Positions 1 through 11,928 of a DNA stretch of 64,000 bases are shown here, piece after piece. A model generated the notes under the pieces. The model saw only the letters and a program-made list of their open reading frames with translations, was not told the origin of the DNA and searched no databases. Within the stretch, counting starts at the first letter, position 1. Every line of letters starts with the position of its first letter. The position numbers and the translations under genes were made by a program. This DNA is from Spinellus fusiger (taxonomy: Eukaryota; Mucoromycota; Mucoromycetes; Mucorales; Phycomycetaceae), in NCBI GenBank assembly GCA_025094145.1, contig JALLLS010000086.1, positions 1 through 64,000 on the forward strand, read 5' to 3'.

Positions 1-539
1 CAATTTATCTTTGTTATTTACAAGAAAACACTAGTTTACACATGCTAATTTACTCATAAAGAGGGAAAAACAAGTTATAGGTGTTAGTGTGTTGGAAGAA
101 AAAACTATATATTAAATAAACAACAGTCATGATACTTTCAATAATCTATGATTAAAAAATTAAGTCTATAGCAGAGAAAAGACAAAGGGATCCAAAGTAT
201 AGTAATGTCTATGCAGCTGAACAAGAAGCAAAAATCACTCTTTTTCTCTAGTGGACATCAAGACAACGCTATATTTTTACCGAAATATTCTGGCCAGCAG
301 AATACATATTCATGCTCTGGAGAACAGGGTGATATTTTGGGGTACTCATCCTGAATTCTCTATTGCTAAAGCATCCACTGCTTTCAACTCTTCTTTTGTT
401 GGACCATCTACTCAATAGTGTGATAAGCCAACCTATGGATTCGAGTCTAGTTTTAGTGCACCTCATGCCATTGCTGGTGCTTAAATATTCAATGTATTTA
501 GGTTGATATTATATATACCATTCAAATAGGCTTCTGATG
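1..539. other. AT-rich flank, no gene recognised
   Basis: No open frame here resembles a known protein. The right part probably grades into the decayed 3' end of the LINE fragment that follows on the minus strand. A short phrase around CCTATGGAT occurs near 433 and 547, which may be a local duplication. Confidence 0.4.
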
Positions 540-2179
540 AGTCAGCCTATGGATCCAAGTATTCTTACTCCATATCATTTAGTCTACTTTCTAGGGAACC
601 AACTACAAGATCCAAGTACAATCTTAGTACATCACACACCACGACTGTTATTGAAAATATTCCAGCATTTTAAGTTATCTTTACTTGTACCATCTAGTTT
701 ATCTGCTAGTAAACTATTTACTGGATATGATTATGAATCTGGCATTACTCTTATTACAATTACAAAAGAAGCATCTAGTACATGGAAGCTCACATTTGGA
801 TGGAATCCATTTGTAGCCAAGGAGGGTCGAGTGATTTTCGTCAAGTGCCAGCATTCGATGTATATCTTCTGGGCAGCCCATAAGAGCCACATCATCAGCA
901 TACAACAAACAATTCACAGGAGCCCAAGTAACAGTGACATGAGACGGACTGTAAGAGAAATCTGACGACTCAGAAGAGTCATCCGAAACTGTAGAAGTAG
1001 GAAAAGGATTGTGAAGGGAATTCTGTAACTCGTCAAGCAATGCGTGAACAGTTGCCTGTGGGGAAGCAAAAGAGAAAGGATTTCGAGCACAGAGATTAAT
1101 GGACCGTCCCATGGTAGGTGAGTACATACCAACAAGTATTGGGGATACCGAAGCAAACCTCAAGAAACGTGGAAGAGTATCAATGAAAATAGAATAAAGG
1201 AATGGAGAAAGAATACTACCCTGTAAGACTCCTCGTTTAGGTAAAATGTCCCGGGATGCTACATTTTTCAGAATCACATTCACCACAATGTCATCAAACA
1301 AATTCTGTAGTAGCAAGAGCAATGGCTGAGACACGAAGGGCATCAGCGACTCCCATATGACAGAGCGTTCCACACTATCATATGCAGCTTTAATATCTAG
1401 GAAGACGACGACTGGAGGTTTTGGATCTTGCTCTCCTGATCCTTGGGCAGCGTACAACCCCATAAGTTCGTGGAGACAGAGGGCCTGGTCTAGAGTTCCA
1501 CGACGAGCACGAAATCCACCTTGAGCTATATCCAATGCAGGCATGGTCGAAAGGAGCTCCCCAGCTATACATCTTTCCAAGAGCTTACGAAACACCGATG
1601 TCAAGCTAATAGGCCGATAGTTCCTAGGGTCATCCTGCTCTCCTTTGTTTTTGTAAATAGGTACCACCTGTGCTGTTCTCCAGGCCACAGGCGTCCACGA
1701 TAATCTCCAACACAATGTGAAGATCTGATGTAACAGAGGCACTAGCACTTGAACTAGGGGTTTGAGCATTTCTGCTCTAATATGATCAATGCCTGGTGCT
1801 TTTCGATTTGGCATCTTTTGAATAGCAGAGTGAATAAAGTCTACGTCCCATGGGACTGGATTGTCTTGGAGAATAAACTCCTGACGCTCCTGTCTTTCCG
1901 TAGATCCGCCAAACACACTCTCTAGGTGGTCAATCATGCGATTGGCAGCATGCCAAGGGCCCTCTGGAGATGACAGGGAAATTGGCAAACATCTCCGCAG
2001 CCTCATTCCTTTCACAGCACTTGTCATTTCTGTTAAGCCCTTACGGACTTTATCACAAAATACATGCCAGGTTTGTCGTTGTGCTTGCCTTATAGCCTTT
2101 TTCAAGGCTACACACACTTCTTCATACAAACGGTGGGCTTCAATGCGTTCAATATCACTGCCTACCGTCAACGGTAGTA
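540..2179 (-). mobile_element. LINE fragment with reverse transcriptase core (5'-truncated)
   Basis: The minus strand from 2171 to 714 is open for about 480 codons and encodes the central part of a non-LTR reverse transcriptase. In order, it has a basic Trp-rich linker, the fingers motif NRKAPGIDHIRAEML, YKNKGEQDDPRNYRPISLTS, the palm motif FLDIKAAYDSVE, GVLQGSILSPFLYSIF and the catalytic YADD box, followed by GYKWIPSKC. The same blocks occur in the two LINEs at the right end of the window, so it belongs to a related but divergent family. The endonuclease half and ORF1 are missing: similarity stops exactly where the Tc1-like element at 2180 begins and does not resume beyond it. Downstream of the YADD region the frame decays towards 540. 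It is a dead copy. Confidence 0.85.
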
Positions 2180-2679
2180 CAGTGTCCGGTAAAAAACATA
2201 TAGCCCTTTTCGTTTTCCAACCTTTATTCTGCTAAAAAAAAAAGTACTTTTTTTTATTACTTATTCTTCATTCTTCTTTTCCCGTTATAACATCAAATAT
2301 GTCTAATACTACCAAAAAATAAACCCTACCAAGCCTATTGGAAACAAAAAGAAAAAATCGACGACTTTAATCATAAACTCATTGTCCACGAGGCCACTGT
2401 AAATGACACTAAACAAGTGGATATTGCAGTCATGGTTGGTGTCAGTCATCCCACTGTCAGCCTGATCATGAAGAGATATAGGGAAACTGACTGTTTCAAA
2501 TCAAAGAAGAGCTGTGGGCACAAGTTCATTCTGAAAGAGAGAGAAGAGAGAGGTTTCTCGTGAGGTGACAAGGGATTCCTTCCAGAGCATGAAGGAGCTT
2601 CACCAAGGAATGGCCACTCAAGTGTCCATGAGGACATTTCAGAAAATGAAAAAAATTATATGGTTTTTTCCGGACACTG
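2180..2679 (+). mobile_element. Internally deleted Tc1/mariner element (non-autonomous)
   Basis: Perfect ends CAGTGTCCGG and CCGGACACTG are flanked on both sides by TA (2178-2179 and 2680-2681), the target duplication of Tc1/mariner elements. The terminal inverted repeats extend imperfectly for about 20 bp. The interior, from an ATG near 2299, keeps the N-terminal helix-turn-helix part of a transposase like the one at 32591: HEATVNDTK-type and VGVSHPTVSLIMKRY-type segments can be read across frames, with stops and shifts. The catalytic DDE domain is absent because the sequence jumps from the HTH region to the right terminal repeat. This is a 500-bp deletion derivative. Confidence 0.85.
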
Positions 2680-2681
2680 TA

Positions 2682-3112
2682 TTATTGTTTGTTAGACATT
2701 ATTTAATATCTATTATCTATGCCTTGATGTAGGTATAGTACATTCTACTAGGAGTCAGTCTTATGCAAATATCATGAGTGATTCATTATAATGACCTATC
2801 TGTAGAAGATCATGTCATTGAGTCACCGCTAACAGTACATACTTGATATTGAGTAGTACTCTTCTCACTACACTTGCTTTCACTACACTTCTGCCTAACA
2901 AAGAATGCCTATAAGTTATGTTTTAAAGCATTTTTTACTAGAGAAAATAGAGTAAAAGTAGAACAAAGCACAGCACTGATGATAATAATAAATGAAGATA
3001 TATAATAGCTCCAAGTGTAATTATAGATGAGTTTTCACTGCAACTCCTTACTATTCTATGATTTTGTGACTTTTTTCTCTTTGTTCAGAAAAGCATCTTC
3101 CTCCTCATTCTC
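2682..3112. other. Intergenic, nothing recognised
   Basis: AT-rich sequence without a convincing open frame or repeat. It presumably holds the promoter of the plus-strand gene that starts at 3113. Confidence 0.4.
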
Positions 3113-3621
3113 ATGGTAAAGCGTAACTACATGACAACCACAACTCATTCACTTGTTTATTCTGTAGCCAAACAACTCTAAACCATCGTATATCTGTGCA
3201 AAAAGAGGAAAGGTCAGCTTATTTCTCTGCTACTATCCCAAAGACACTATTGCCAGTATCAAGTCCAACCTCTGCACTATCTTGAAGTTGGACACTAAGC
3301 CTGAACATGTACGCCTATTAACAGAAGAAAACTGGCCCAATAAGTACAGAATGCTAGAGGAGAAATTGACAGCTGAAAAGTCGGCCTTAATGAACGAAAC
3401 TATTGTTTATTTTGTCTTATTTGACACGGGCAAAGGTAAAATACCACGCGTAGTTTGAACAAGACATCTTATTCCTTCTAGGACAATGGGAAGAAGTTCT
3501 TGTTTCAAACCCAGAACCATTGGAGGATCTTGATGATGTTGATGTGGATATGCAAGATACAATAGCAGCAACAAAAAAAGAAGAGGGAAAGAACAAAGGA
3601 AAAGGAAAAGGAAGAGCTTAG
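3113..3621 (+). CDS. Ubiquitin-like protein resembling elongin B
   Basis: Three-exon model: the ATG at 3113-3115 alone, intron 3116-3167, exon 3168-3435, intron 3436-3481, exon 3482-3621. Phases agree and give about 135 residues. The protein starts MPNNSKPSYICAKRG, continues with YYPKDTIASIKSNL, and ends in an acidic stretch then a Lys/Gly-rich tail. The early beta-strand/helix pattern and the late block IVYFVLFDTG..WEEVLVSNPEPLEDLDDV resemble elongin B, where a similar fold is followed by a PF(S)xPPELPDVM-type segment. Elongin B partners elongin C in cullin E3 ligases and transcription elongation complexes. The match is from memory and is weak in the first half, so 'ubiquitin-fold protein' is the safe reading. 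It converges on LTN1 with a gap of about 136 bp. Confidence 0.6.
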
Positions 3622-3757
3622 AATTTATTGTTTACATAGTCAATGCATATAGTTAGTGTGCCATTTTCTTCTTCTCCTTCTTTTCTTGGTGTGCTCTTTT
3701 CTAAACGACATTCTCTATTTGCACAGTGCAGTTAAGAAAAAAGAGTTAAAGTGTGCC

Positions 3758-6700
3758 TTAAAACACAGTTCTACATAATGGGCAGCTTGCAGAATTGGAG
3801 GATCGGAACCACTATCGTTTCTGTTAATAAAATGTCACTTTGTAAATGGGAGAAATCATCACCTTGTATAAGCAACTAGGATGGAATTTGTTTTTACATG
3901 TACGGCACTGTTTGGTAGGCATAGATCTATCCAATGCACTGATAACAGAGTAACAGATTGTACAGTCCTCAACACCATCAAAGTGGAGATCAGCATTACG
4001 CTTGAATACTGTCAAGGCATCGACAATGCTACCATTCTAATGAGAGAAAGCTTAATACTAGACATGCTGCTTTAATGAAAGAAAGAAAAACTTACTTGAG
4101 ATCCAATAACAGCAGCTATAGCAAGCATCCAGCTTCGCCATTGTTTATCATTGACACCCACTTTCTGAGCACCACTCACATCAATCTGACGTAGAGGATA
4201 GATGCTGGGAAGTTTAATGACAATCTTCATGTCTTGTTCATCTATTCGGTAGATAGCTGTTACTTCTTGAGCAGCCTTTAAGGTCTTCACAGTAAATTCA
4301 TTATCTCCTCCTTCTCCCAACTGTGTTTTGATGTCCACACGGTTAACAAGATCAAGCTCACTACTAATGATAGGGGCACTGAAATACTTCTCAGTATAGC
4401 TACAATCAAAGAATCAGAGAATCAATAACCACAGTCTATTCTATATCACTCTTCAAATACATGTTATTGCTTACCTTTCTACTCCAACAATTAGTTGACG
4501 GTTTCTGCATTCTAACCACCAGCCTCTAAAATAATAATAAGTATATATGAGTTAATTACAATGTATACCTAACAAGAGATGGAATATGCTTCAATGCTTT
4601 ATAATAAAGATGAGAGGCTAGCAATAAATAGCTCATTTCGGCAGTAGAGTCAAACCCTGTAAACACATGTTAGTAAGAAACAAACACATCCAGAACATTT
4701 TTTCCTCTTTTACTTACCGATGATCTGGTAATAAGTTATATCCCATGGAGACAGATCAAATGAGATAACTTCTTGGGCATAGCCTACTCCCATAATATTG
4801 AAAAGAACGGGCATCAATAAAGATATTAATTCCGATTCTTTTATCTGAGAAGTGTATTCTTGCTTCAATTTCAAAGTCTAAAAAAAAAGATGAGTTAGGT
4901 AGATAAAATGTATATGTTTTCTATTGCAATTGGTATTAGAATGGACACTTACAACATCATTAAAGTGATCAAACATAAGCAACCACGAGAGTAAGAATCC
5001 GAATATTTCATGCAATGGCTATCAATACAGGTAAGCTTCTCTATACATGACTATAAATGCGTTTTCTACTTTACCTGCTCTTCAAAGTGAGTTGAATGCC
5101 AATTGGATACATCAGGAGGAGTAGCAAGATAGCCCATGATATTCTTGTTAATAGAGGAATCCACTTCTTCCTCTATTATTATGGATGAGACTCTTGATAA
5201 TTATCTTCCAAATTACCTCGTGTGCTATTGAATTCAAGTTGAACAGACAATTCCTGAACAACATGAGCAATGGACTTTTGTAGTAAATAATAGGCACATT
5301 TCTGTATCTTTTCTGTGGGGGATCTAAGCAGAGAGCATATCTAAAGAGAAAAAGGTCGATGAGATGAGGTAAGAGATACCAACAGTGTGATGCTTACACA
5401 GGCTACACTTGCTGTATCATTAAAAGAGAATATTTCTGACAAAACAGTATCAGGAATCTCAACACACAGATCAGAAAGAAGTTCTTGGTACAGCTGTCTT
5501 GGATGGGACACAACAGTATTACCAATATCTATGACAGGTCAATACATGTGTTTCTTAAGAGCTCTAGTTTACCCTTTTCAACATAAAGTGTTTTTAAAAA
5601 TACTTTGGAGAATTTGCTTGTGTATTCTAAAGCAATTTCACTCAACTCGAGAGTACTTTCAGGTGCCAAGTCAGCAATCTTCTTGTAAAATTGAAGTGCG
5701 TGGTACACTAATATCATCTCCTCGGGTGTAGTGGGATCAGAAAACTAATCAACACAAAAGCATATGTTATTAATATTACCCCTTTATGACTTATACAAAA
5801 TAAAAGAAAGAAAGAAAGAAGACTTACGGCAATCCATTCATAACATTGATCAAGAATAAAGTTCCAATGACTTCCTGATACTTCTTGAATAGGCTCAGAA
5901 AGATGACTTAATAATTGAACTACTTGCACCAACACACGCGATCGATCAAGCCCTGACAAGGCAGAAGCAGATGAACTTCCAAACCACTTTCGAATGGCAG
6001 TGACGAGATACATTAGGCGCTGGACAGGGATAGAGAAAGTGTTGAATTTGAGTGCAGTAGCATTCAACAAAACTAGTAAATGCCATGCTATTGGGTTATA
6101 AGTATCATTGCCGTAGCCAAGTTAGTAAAATGAAAGAGAAAAATAAGAATTATAAACAAGATTTCTACTACACAATCAACACTTACGTTTGCTCTGGGTG
6201 TCCTCAAATGCCTCCAAATTAGACACAGCGGATAGCTTACTAGCAAGATCACTCTGGAGATTGGTATACAAGGGCGAGCTACCTATAATCTCTTTAAAAC
6301 AAGAGAGAATAGCGACTTTTCCAGTCAAAGTCACTGGAAAGCATGTTAGTATGAACCTGAGAGTCCTGCTATTACTTTACATAATGTAGATTCTGCCTTG
6401 ACTGCATTTATCCAAACAGTTACATCGCTTGTACTCCATGTGAACTTGCTTATGAGTCTGCTCATAATGAGTACCAAGAACTGTGTAGTATAAATGTCTG
6501 TAGGAGAAGTCTCTTCCTCAACCCTCTCTGATGGATGAAAAGCATGCTTTATCAGATCAATGAAAAGATTCATTCCTTGAACATGTGTAGGTTCTTTGGA
6601 TGTTTTCAATGCATTGTAGGCTTGTTGATTCCATCCTACAGTTGTGTCATTGCATGGTGTCTCTGATAAACGATCAATCCATGCAGGATAAAGAGTATCC

Positions 6701-9700
6701 ATTTTTTGAATAAAAGATCGGATCCCAAGAGCACTTTCAGGCACCTTACTCTCCCACAAACGACAGAGATGAGGTACTTTAAGACCCTGCTGGCATGCAA
6801 AATAAATCATCATAAGCTGAACCATCAACCAGTCTCTGTCAATGTTGGTGTTATTTTCATTCGAGAAAAAGGTCTTTTCTCTCATGTCTTCTATCCATTC
6901 TCCGGCAAAGAGTGCAGTTCGAGCACAAGCACTCAGTCCATACACATCATAGGCTACAGCACTAAGCTCATCTTCATCTACTATATCAGCATGAACAAGT
7001 CCAGCATAATTGCTATCTACAGCCAAAGTCAAGAATTCTGGGGTCTGTTGTTTGAAGGATTTCCACAGGCGTGTCCATTCTTCTTTGTTACCGAGAAAGA
7101 CATCTAGACTGCTCTCGTAAAAGTCGCTGTGTTTTTCTAAACTTGATAATACTCTCTTCACTCGCTCTACAGAATCCAAGGGACTGTAAAGAATGAATAC
7201 GTGACAGTTCTCTCTCCCTCCCTCTCTCTCTCTTATATAATTACCTTGTAAGAAAGCTCGTATTACTTATGGTGTTTTTGACGCGCTCAATGATTGAATT
7301 TAACACTGTCTTTTGAAGTGCAGTGTCCTTTTGAAGAACACCTTCAATAGTCTCCCATACAAGCGAGGCAAGCTCTTTTGCAGTCTGAGAAGACTCAGTC
7401 TCAGAGAGAATAGACTGCTTTTCAAACATAACATCAAATAGTTCACCACAGAGTTGTACTGATATTGCAGATTGAAGCAAATAGGTTGTGTTTTCTATAG
7501 ATACCAGACCAGCATAGAGTACTCTAAGCACAGAAGTGGAGAGTTGTAAGGTGTGGTCGCGTGATGATTCGAGTGATGTGTGCTCTTCATAGTACTGATA
7601 GCCATTCAGTTTCTTCAAAATAGATTCCATAAAGATTAAAATGCTCTCCAAGGTCTTTTGAGAGATAGTAGAATGCACTGTAAATTAGTGTGTAAGCAGA
7701 AAGATGGATGAACATAAGCAAAGGAATACAACAAGCCTAATGAAAATACACGTACCAGAACTCAAGGACATACTCAAAGATACGATCGTCTCAATGATCC
7801 CTTGGAGTTGTTCTGAAAGAGTCACTCTTTCTATGCTGTCAGATTTATCAAACACCCGTGAAGCATAGGCATAGATCATATGATCTAACTCTGAACTTTG
7901 ATAGTCAATAGAATCCTCTTCCTGCTTCTTTATCTTATATATATTCACATCCGATAGTACAATAAGAAAACAGTTTATAGTGTGTGTTTTGTATTCAAAT
8001 AGAAGGATTAATACAAGTACAGCAATGTAACTTATTCAAAGCAACTTACGTGTTCAAGCAAGAGTAGAAGCGCCTGTGCCTGACAAACAGCACTCTCCTT
8101 GGAATGAGACTGTGAGTGCAATTCGTCAAGATGCTTAACAATAGTATCCCACATTTCTTTTGCTGTTTCTTTGGGAACCCGGGTCATCAGGGTAGTATAG
8201 AATACAATAAGAGGTTGAATAACTCCTTCTTGTCCTTGTGAAAGAAAGACTAGGAGTTTCTTTGCAGAGTTGACTATTTCCTACACCCATGGATCTCCTG
8301 TTAGTATTTTCTATTATTTTCTATTATTCTATACCAAAATATGCTCTTCTGTCTCTAGTATGACACTTGAATAGCTGTGCAGTAATTGACTTGCTAAAGA
8401 TAAAAGTACAGTAGCACTTCCTATATGTCTTGTGGATTAGTTTCTTCTTTTCTTAATGAAATAAGCAGCATTAACAAAGGGCTTACCTTGATCTACAAGA
8501 CTAGAGCTCGTGGAAGCTATAAGTAATTGTCTTGCCAATGTACTTGTTTCTCTCAAGGCTTTCTCCGTTCGATCGGCACTCACTAAGCCTAGCTCTTGTT
8601 GAATGTGTGTCATAAACATTCCTACTTTAAAGCAGAAAGCATCTAAACTCGTGGAGTTGTTTGTGGTTGCACTGCAATCAATGACTGTCTGTGTCAGTAG
8701 TGTGTTCATTGAAGACCAGAACTGTATCATAAGATCTACAAGAAAACAATAATAAGAGTTGACTCTCGTACTTATCTTATCCTAATCTACCTTTGACACT
8801 TTCTGAAGAAATAAGAAGGGCAAGCTTTTTTGCTAGGATAGAATGGACATTTCCTACTAGTTTCTCATGTCCACTTGCATGATTATCATTTGTAAAGAAG
8901 AAAGCGTAGGGTTTCCAGAGAACAGTGTTGATCAAATAGTCCAATACTACAGATGCACCTTCTTCTTTACTTTTACTAAGGATAGAAGATAAGTGGATAT
9001 GATTTAACACTATTTCATATAATAAAATATAATAAAAGTACATTCACCTACCTTTGAATAGTAATAAAATAAACAGCACATTCCATATAAGAGTTCAGGA
9101 ATATGTGTGCATTTGACTTATCAATCATAGTGCTTGATATGCCCTTCCAGAAGCTATCAAAGATATCTTTGTAAAAAGTGGGTATGCTTCGGATCTAAAG
9201 AAGAGTGAGTTATCCTGTCTGTGTCTTATTGGTAGTACACCACGGACCTCTGCTGGGAGATTAGCTAAAAGTGCAAGCATACTGGGATAGGCAATGCCCA
9301 CAGATCCATTCAAACCAGTCTTTAATAGATTGCATAGTTTTGGAAGAGCAGGCTTCTTTTTCCCGATGATGAGCCAACAAGTAGGAAACTCTAACATGGA
9401 TATGTTTTTAATATCATAAACCATTGGACTGGTACCTTTTGTCCCCTACCTTTTGTTGTGATCAAAACAGCATCCCACATATTAGAGTGGGTGGAGCTTT
9501 CTTTCTCATTTAAGAAAGCTGTCAATAAAGAGGGAGCAATAAGATCAAGATGAGAAGAGATCACATCTATAAATTCAGCAGTATATTCATGAGCATTCAT
9601 TGCTAATGTTAATGTTTTCATAAGACCTACCTGGCCATGTCAGCACAAGTCCACTGACCATGCTGTACATTGCCTTTCGAATCATGGCACTCTCATGGCT

Positions 9701-10940
9701 CAATAGCTTCCAAAAGATAGGATCTTTAAGTAATAAGGTATAGATACTTTCACATTTCTTGCGTTCCTCTGGAGATAGTTTTTCTATAAAGATATGTTTA
9801 TAAGTTGACTCTATTCTACTTGTTCAAGACACTCTACCTATTAAATAGAAAGTACAATAGATGCTTGAAGAAACAACTCGATGGTATTTGGCAGCCATAT
9901 CTTCCTTTGTTACATAACGAGCATCACCTTGTAAATAAATAAATATATATATATTAATTTTCTCTTTCTCTTTCTTATTACACAGTACTTACTTAGTGTC
10001 TCTGGTGTTTTGTACAATATCATCTCAGTAATATGGTTAAGAATATTCTCTTGACTAAACACCAATACACCTGTACGCTTCTCTTCCGAGAATACTGTCT
10101 AGAGTGGATTGTATAAGAACATACACCAATAGACCTCATCATCCTCTAATGATCTGTTGGTATAACAAATCCCACCTCAAATGACGTCTTGGCAATCCCT
10201 GCAACATCTCTGCTCTGATCAAACTGAGTGATCATCCATGGACCCATAAGATCCTTAAGATGAGGGGCTAATTTCTTGCCTGCATTCTTTGTTACTAGTC
10301 CATGAATAGTGTTGGCTACTACACGAACACGTCGATCAACTTCAATGGTTAACTTTGTATACAAAAGTACCTAATAGACATAAGATAAATATACATGCTA
10401 TCAATGACTGTTTGTATGTCCAAGAGTGTCCCACTGTCCACCTTACCCACAGAGGAAGTATCTGAGGAATATCACTCTGATGTCCATGTAAATACTGATC
10501 TAATTCCTCCAGTGCCTTAAGCTTAGTGACAGTATCCTTCTTTGTTACTCTCTTTAATATCACTGATAACTCTGGGTCTAGGCTATGTTGGGCTGGAGTG
10601 TCGTTTTCTGTCCACTGTGTACCTTGCCGTATACCAGCCCCCAATCCCAGGGACGCTGAAGTGGCAAACTGACTGAACCCACCCAAGTTATCGAAACTAA
10701 GAGAAGTACTTGTGCTCGATAGTTCTGCGGCACGACTGCATAAAAGAGAGAGAACTGCGACTTAGTTTTTTATTTATATTATTTATTATTATTTTCTTTT
10801 ATTTTTTATAGTTTATTCTATGGACACTTCTTTTCTGTTCTTTTTTCTTTTGGTGGTGTTCTCTATGCTATGGATTTCTACCTGCTGCTGGCTGGCTTCA
10901 GGTTGCCTTTGACTCTGGGCTGCTTGCCTGGTTTTGTCAT
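3758..10940 (-). CDS. LTN1: Listerin-type E3 ubiquitin ligase (ribosome quality control)
   Basis: Large intron-rich gene. Exon 1 (ATG at 10938-10940) encodes MTKPGKQPRVKGNLKPASS. The next exon continues SRAAELSSTSTSLSFDNLGG and, near 10560-10460, DPELSVILKRVTKKD and TKLKALEELDQYL, the N-terminal signature of Ltn1. Near 10340-10150 come DRRVRVVANTIHGL and APHLKDLMGPW. The middle is a long helical-repeat rod in many short exons. The C-terminus (about 4340-3758) has an RWD-like block, then the RING CTICYSVI...CRTCKNKFHPSCLYK, spliced to WFRSSNSASCPLCRTVF and a stop at 3758. The last acceptor precedes 3811. Ltn1 ubiquitinates nascent chains stuck on 60S subunits together with Rqc2. Not every intron was resolved. 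The zinc ligands appear complete, so the gene looks functional. Confidence 0.93.
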
Positions 10941-11928
10941 GATCTAACCCTGCCATGATTACTTCTTGTCTGCAAACTCAACGTCACTCGAAGCAGTCCT
11001 ATTTCCTATTGAACAGAGTGACCTCTATCGTCGGACCTTTCCGATGGGGAGTTGCGTTGTCTGTCTAGAGGCATTGAATTTCTTTTTTTAGTAATAGACA
11101 TATTCCTAAAGAACGATAGCTGCATGTCACCGAAGATGGAGGCGCCCATTTGGCAAGTCCACTAGAGCAAAGAGGGACCAGTACTGAAAAGAGAAGAGAA
11201 GATTCTTCTAGTGGTTTAATTTTGATAATAACAATGATTAATTCCAATAACACTTATTAGAATGGGGGTGTACTGAGCATAGTAACCATCATAACAACAA
11301 CAATAACAACAGAACCAATTCTGATTCCGTAGTGGGACAGAATAAGAAACAAAAACGGATCTCTTTTTGTATGTTGATATTTTTATTAGGAATACTCTTG
11401 GTACAATTCTTAATATTTAATATTATTCGTCTTGATATTTGATATTTATTATTTATTATTTATTATTATTCGTTTTAATATTTAATATTTAATATTTATT
11501 ATCCATTATCCATTATTTAATATTTATTATCCATTATTTAATATTTATTATCCATTATTTATTATTTATTATTTATTATCTATTATTTATTATTTATTAT
11601 CCATTATCTATTATCCATTATCTATTATCCATTATCCTTACTATTATCACTATTTTTATTCTTATTATTCCTTTGGATTCACCGCCTACTGTTGTTTTAT
11701 TACTATTTATTCTTTGTTTCGTCCTGTCCTTTTTTATTCTCTGTTTAGTTCTCAATATTGGACTAGTGCCGTTGTGTGGGCTATTTTTTTTATTTATTTT
11801 TTATTTATTTTCTATTTTATTATTTTATTTTCTATTTTCACTCATCAGCATAGACTGGAGTTGCTTTTTTTCTTTTTCTTTTTCTTTTATTTCTTAAGCA
11901 ACAAGAAAATAAACACTCATTCTCTCTC
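10941..11928. other. Divergent intergenic region LTN1 / casein kinase, AT-rich
   Basis: Separates the divergent starts of LTN1 and the casein kinase. The right part is a long stretch of TATT/ATTA-type low complexity (about 11379-11660), then a T-rich tract up to the kinase ATG. Open frames in the T-rich part are composition artefacts. No other gene is seen. Confidence 0.6.
11379..11660. repeat. AT-rich imperfect tandem array (TATTTATTAT / TTATCCAT units)
   Basis: Runs of ATTTATTATT and TTATCCATTA units follow each other with small variations over about 280 bp. Simple low-complexity DNA in the promoter-side spacer of the casein kinase. Confidence 0.75.

Noticed and set aside
537..965. Plus-strand frame of 142 codons
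   Set aside because: It is antisense to the reverse-transcriptase fragment and its decayed tail, with no protein resemblance of its own.
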